Part shown: positions 61,745-64,000 of the stretch, piece after piece
Position numbering within the stretch: position 1 is the first letter of the stretch
How the letters are laid out: each line of letters starts with the position of its first letter
Assembly (NCBI GenBank): GCA_017561935.1
Contig: JAFZBE010000039.1
Span: 1 to 64,000, forward strand
DNA from: Bacteroidales bacterium
GTDB lineage: Bacteria; Bacteroidota; Bacteroidia; Bacteroidales; UBA3663
DNA length: 64,000 nucleotides
Direction: 5' to 3'
Notes under the pieces: model-generated
Databases searched by the model: none
What the model saw: only the letters and a program-made list of their open reading frames with translations
Told to the model about the DNA's origin: nothing
Made by a program: the position numbers and the translations under genes

Positions 61745-62788
61745 ATGGCACAATTGAATTTTGGCGGCGTCATCGAGAATGTGGTGACCCGCGAGGAGTA
61801 TCCTCTTGAGAAAGCTCGTGAAGTCCTGAAGGACGAAACTATTGCAGTAATCGGTTATGGCGTACAGGGCCCAGGCCAGTCGCTCAACCTGCGTGACAAC
61901 GGTTTCAACGTTATCGTAGGTCAGCGTCAGGGCAAGACCTTCGAGAAGGCCATCAGCGACGGTTGGGTACCCGGCAAGACCCTCTTCAGCATCGAGGAGG
62001 CAGCCCAGAAGGCTACCATCGTGATGTGTCTGCTTTCTGATGCAGCCGTGATGAGCGTTTGGCCTACTCTCAAGCAGTATCTCACCCCAGGTAAGGCCCT
62101 CTACTTCTCGCATGGCTTTGCCATCACTTGGAACGATCGCACAGGTTGTGTTCCCCAGAAGGATATCGACGTGATCATGGTGGCACCCAAGGGTTCTGGT
62201 ACTTCTCTTCGTACCATGTTCCTCGAAGGCCGTGGCCTCAACTCTTCGTATGCAATCTATCAGGATGCTACAGGCCGCGCCTACGACCGCACCATCGCCC
62301 TCGGTATCGGTATCGGTTCGGGTTACCTCTTCGAGACCACCTTCCAGCGCGAGGCTACCTCTGACCTCACCGGCGAACGCGGCTCTCTGATGGGTGCTAT
62401 CCAGGGCCTTCTCCTCGCTCAGTACGAGGTGCTTCGTGAGAATGGCCATTCTCCTTCGGAGGCCTTCAACGAGACAGTGGAGGAGCTCACGCAGTCACTC
62501 ATGCCTCTCTTCGCCAAGAATGGCATGGACTGGATGTATGCCAACTGTTCGACCACAGCCCAGCGTGGCGCTCTCGACTGGTATCCACGTTTCCACGATG
62601 CCATCAAGCCTATCTGCCAGTGGCTCTACATGAGCGTGAAGCTCGGCAACGAGGCACAGATTTCCATCGATGCCAACTCCAAGCCCGACTATCGTGCTGG
62701 CCTCGAGAAGGAACTCAAGGCGCTGCGCGAAAGCGAGATGTGGCAGACGGCTGTCACCGTGCGCAAGCTCCGTCCAGAGAACAACTAA
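61745..62788 (+). CDS. ilvC: Ketol-acid reductoisomerase IlvC
   Basis: A 347-residue class I enzyme converting acetolactate to dihydroxyisovalerate with NADPH. The Rossmann motif is 'AVIGYGVQGPGQSLNLRDNG', with cofactor residues after 'VGQRQG'; the knotted helical domain has 'GERGSLMGAIQGLLLAQYEV' and 'SEAFNETVEELTQSLMP'. Full length. Last gene of the operon. The acyl-ACP thioesterase gene I recall between ilvN and ilvC in Bacteroides is absent. Confidence 0.96.
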   Translation: MAQLNFGGVIENVVTREEYPLEKAREVLKDETIAVIGYGVQGPGQSLNLRDNGFNVIVGQRQGKTFEKAISDGWVPGKTLFSIEEAAQKATIVMCLLSDAAVMSVWPTLKQYLTPGKALYFSHGFAITWNDRTGCVPQKDIDVIMVAPKGSGTSLRTMFLEGRGLNSSYAIYQDATGRAYDRTIALGIGIGSGYLFETTFQREATSDLTGERGSLMGAIQGLLLAQYEVLRENGHSPSEAFNETVEELTQSLMPLFAKNGMDWMYANCSTTAQRGALDWYPRFHDAIKPICQWLYMSVKLGNEAQISIDANSKPDYRAGLEKELKALRESEMWQTAVTVRKLRPENN

Positions 62789-62830
62789 TCCGAAGGACCA
62801 TCTTTTACACAACGTGTAAAGATACTACCC

Positions 62831-62865
62831 AAAGCCCTGAAACCGATGGTTTCGGGGCCTTTTTT
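62831..62865 (+). terminator. Terminator of the ilv operon
   Basis: GCCCTGAAACC pairs with GGTTTCGGGGC (one G-T pair, 3-nt loop), then CTTTTTTATT. Confidence 0.85.
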
Positions 62866-62918
62866 ATTAAATATGTGAAAAATTGGTGCATAGATTTGGT
62901 CGTGTTAGGATTTTTTCG

Positions 62919-62926
62919 TAACTTTG
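62919..62926 (+). promoter_or_regulatory. -7 box of the radical SAM gene
   Basis: TAACTTTG with TTTG at 62895-62898 (20-nt spacing), 27 nt before the ATG at 62954. Confidence 0.7.
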
Positions 62927-62953
62927 CTCCCGAAAAATGTACATTTCTCAACG

Positions 62954-63736
62954 ATGCAAGAACGTAAACCGAATATTTACAACGACAATATCATTGGTCC
63001 TATTCATAGCCGCAGATTGGGTATCAGCCTTGGCGTGAATCTATTGCCCAAGGATGCCAAGATCTGTTCATTCGACTGCATCTATTGCGAGTGCGGATGG
63101 AACAAGGACCACAAGGGGGGACGTTTCCCCGATGCTGATGCGGTAATGGAGGAACTCGAGGCCAAACTCCAGGAAGAGCAGGCCTCAGGGAGGGATATCG
63201 ATGTAATCACTTTTGCAGGTAACGGCGAACCCACACTTCATCCGCGGTTCGCCGAGGTCATCGATCGTACCATTGCTCTGCGTAATCGTTATTATCCGAA
63301 TGCCAGGGTGAGTGTGTTGAGCAATGCCACGCGTATGTGCGATCCCGAGGTGCATGCAGCCCTGCTTAAGGTTGATAACAACATCCTCAAGATTGACGGA
63401 GCTTTCGACGAGACAATCCGTCTTATCGATCAGCCAACCGATAGACACTACAGCGTGCGCCATATTGTCGATGGCATGAAGTCTTTTCGTGGCCAGCTCA
63501 TTGTCCAGACAATGTTCCTACGTGGCAGGCACGACGGCAAGGTGGTCGATAATACTACACCTGAAGAAGTCAGTGCATGGTGCGACCTTATGCGCGAAAT
63601 CAAGCCTCATCAGATCATGGTCTATAGCCTCGACCGACCTACTCCCGAACCCGACCTCTTGAAGGTTTCGAAAGAGGAGATGGCACAACTGGTCGCTCCC
63701 CTTGTAGCTGAAGGCTTTAACGTAAGCATTGCATGA
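62954..63736 (+). CDS. Radical SAM protein, COG0731-like
   Basis: A 260-residue protein from ATG 62954; an earlier ATG (62924) lies in the -10 region. The Fe-S motif CSFDCIYC (CX3CX2C) lies at about residues 40-47, preceded by 'GPIHSRRLGISLGVNLLP'. SAM-binding 'TFAGNGEPTLHP' and 'VSVLSNATRM' follow. It resembles COG0731 proteins related to TYW1, but lacks the flavodoxin part, and the substrate is unknown. The stop overlaps the ATG of the next gene. Confidence 0.88.
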   Translation: MQERKPNIYNDNIIGPIHSRRLGISLGVNLLPKDAKICSFDCIYCECGWNKDHKGGRFPDADAVMEELEAKLQEEQASGRDIDVITFAGNGEPTLHPRFAEVIDRTIALRNRYYPNARVSVLSNATRMCDPEVHAALLKVDNNILKIDGAFDETIRLIDQPTDRHYSVRHIVDGMKSFRGQLIVQTMFLRGRHDGKVVDNTTPEEVSAWCDLMREIKPHQIMVYSLDRPTPEPDLLKVSKEEMAQLVAPLVAEGFNVSIA

Positions 63737-64000
63737 ATCATCCTTTGAACCCAATGTACAAACAAAGATATCACATAATTCTCATTCTCTTGCTGACAGT
63801 GCTGCTGCCGGCAACTTTGGCTGCAAGGAAGAAGAATCCTCTGCCAACTGAGAAATCGTTGCTGACCTTTGATGAACAGCAGTATTTCGACTCCCTTTAT
63901 TTCCTTTCAGTAATCCAAAGCCAATGCGAGCGTCCCGACTCGGCTGTGAGGTTGATGAAGCAGGCGGTGTCGTTCTACGACTCTGTGATGTCGTCACAGG
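63733..64000 (+). CDS. Start of an exported protein, cut by the window end
   Basis: The frame is open from ATG 63733 (or ATG 63754) to the edge, 89 codons. The signal peptide is 'YKQRYHIILILLLTVLLPAT' then LAA. The mature part begins 'KSLLTFDEQQYFDSLYFLSV' and continues 'DSAVRLMKQAVSFYDSVM', helix-turn-helix pairs suggestive of TPR repeats. Coupled to the radical SAM gene by ATGA-type overlap. Full function not visible. Confidence 0.7.
   Translation, partial: MNHPLNPMYKQRYHIILILLLTVLLPATLAARKKNPLPTEKSLLTFDEQQYFDSLYFLSVIQSQCERPDSAVRLMKQAVSFYDSVMSSQ

Noticed and set aside
1..64000. tRNA or rRNA genes
   Set aside because: No cloverleaf with a conserved T-loop and no rRNA-like segment noticed by eye. 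A tRNAscan run would settle it.

Overview
The window looks like chromosomal DNA from a Bacteroidales bacterium, most probably a Prevotella-like member of the Prevotellaceae. Evidence: a SusC/SusD glycan-uptake pair, promoters of the Bacteroidetes type (-7 box TAnnTTTG, often with TTTG about 20 nt upstream), starts without strong Shine-Dalgarno sequences, a PorD/DUF4835 type IX secretion component, paired deoxynucleoside kinases, and a 28-residue bS22/mS38-like basic protein. The genus is inferred from gene content and no 16S rRNA is present.

Layout. 1-460: a 41-bp tandem array of terminator-like hairpins. 461-7934 (minus): SusC, SusD, a DUF4957-type beta-helix lipoprotein and a DUF1232 protein. 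8019-9309 (minus): two deoxynucleoside kinases. 9516-25533 (plus): envelope and repair genes (two parvulin-type PPIases, an OstA-like protein, a small membrane protein, mutL, an NlpC/P60 peptidase, murF, a histidine phosphatase), then GH95 and GH140 glycosidases, a shortened ComEC-like protein and a LytS-type kinase. 25505-28847: mutY, HU, a bS22-like ORF and RNase G, with a possible attenuator before RNase G. 28881-30485: a double ABC ATPase.

30486-41391 is the accessory part. An AAA/DUF4143 ATPase lies between 28-bp inverted repeats and between two copies of the last 105 bp of the ABC gene, with three phased direct repeats at its promoter. Next come three exported proteins. After these is a compact minus-strand operon: WYL regulator, an unknown protein, Nmad2, Nmad3, a degraded short ORF, and a protein joining an MPG-like N-terminal region to an agmatine/peptidylarginine-deiminase domain. 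This operon is the best candidate for an undescribed nucleic-acid modification or conflict system. It ends in a second hairpin array, with 84-bp units.

41392-56141 is core genome again: recN, porD, a DnaQ-like exonuclease, dnaN, pepD, an OmpH/Skp-like protein, an OmpA lipoprotein, a YihY/BrkB protein, a coiled-coil protein, then a PASTA protein, RluD-type synthase, ddl and an acyltransferase. 56154-62788 holds nadC and the branched-chain amino-acid operon ilvD-ilvB-ilvN-ilvC, whose IlvN has an unusual Cys-rich N-terminal extension. The window closes with a radical SAM protein and the start of an exported protein cut by the window edge.

Two repeat themes run across the window. Palindromic terminator-like units lie 3' of three minus-strand genes. 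Short-period (8-10 bp) tandem repeats fill several gene junctions and enter the reading frames of recN and the ABC ATPase.
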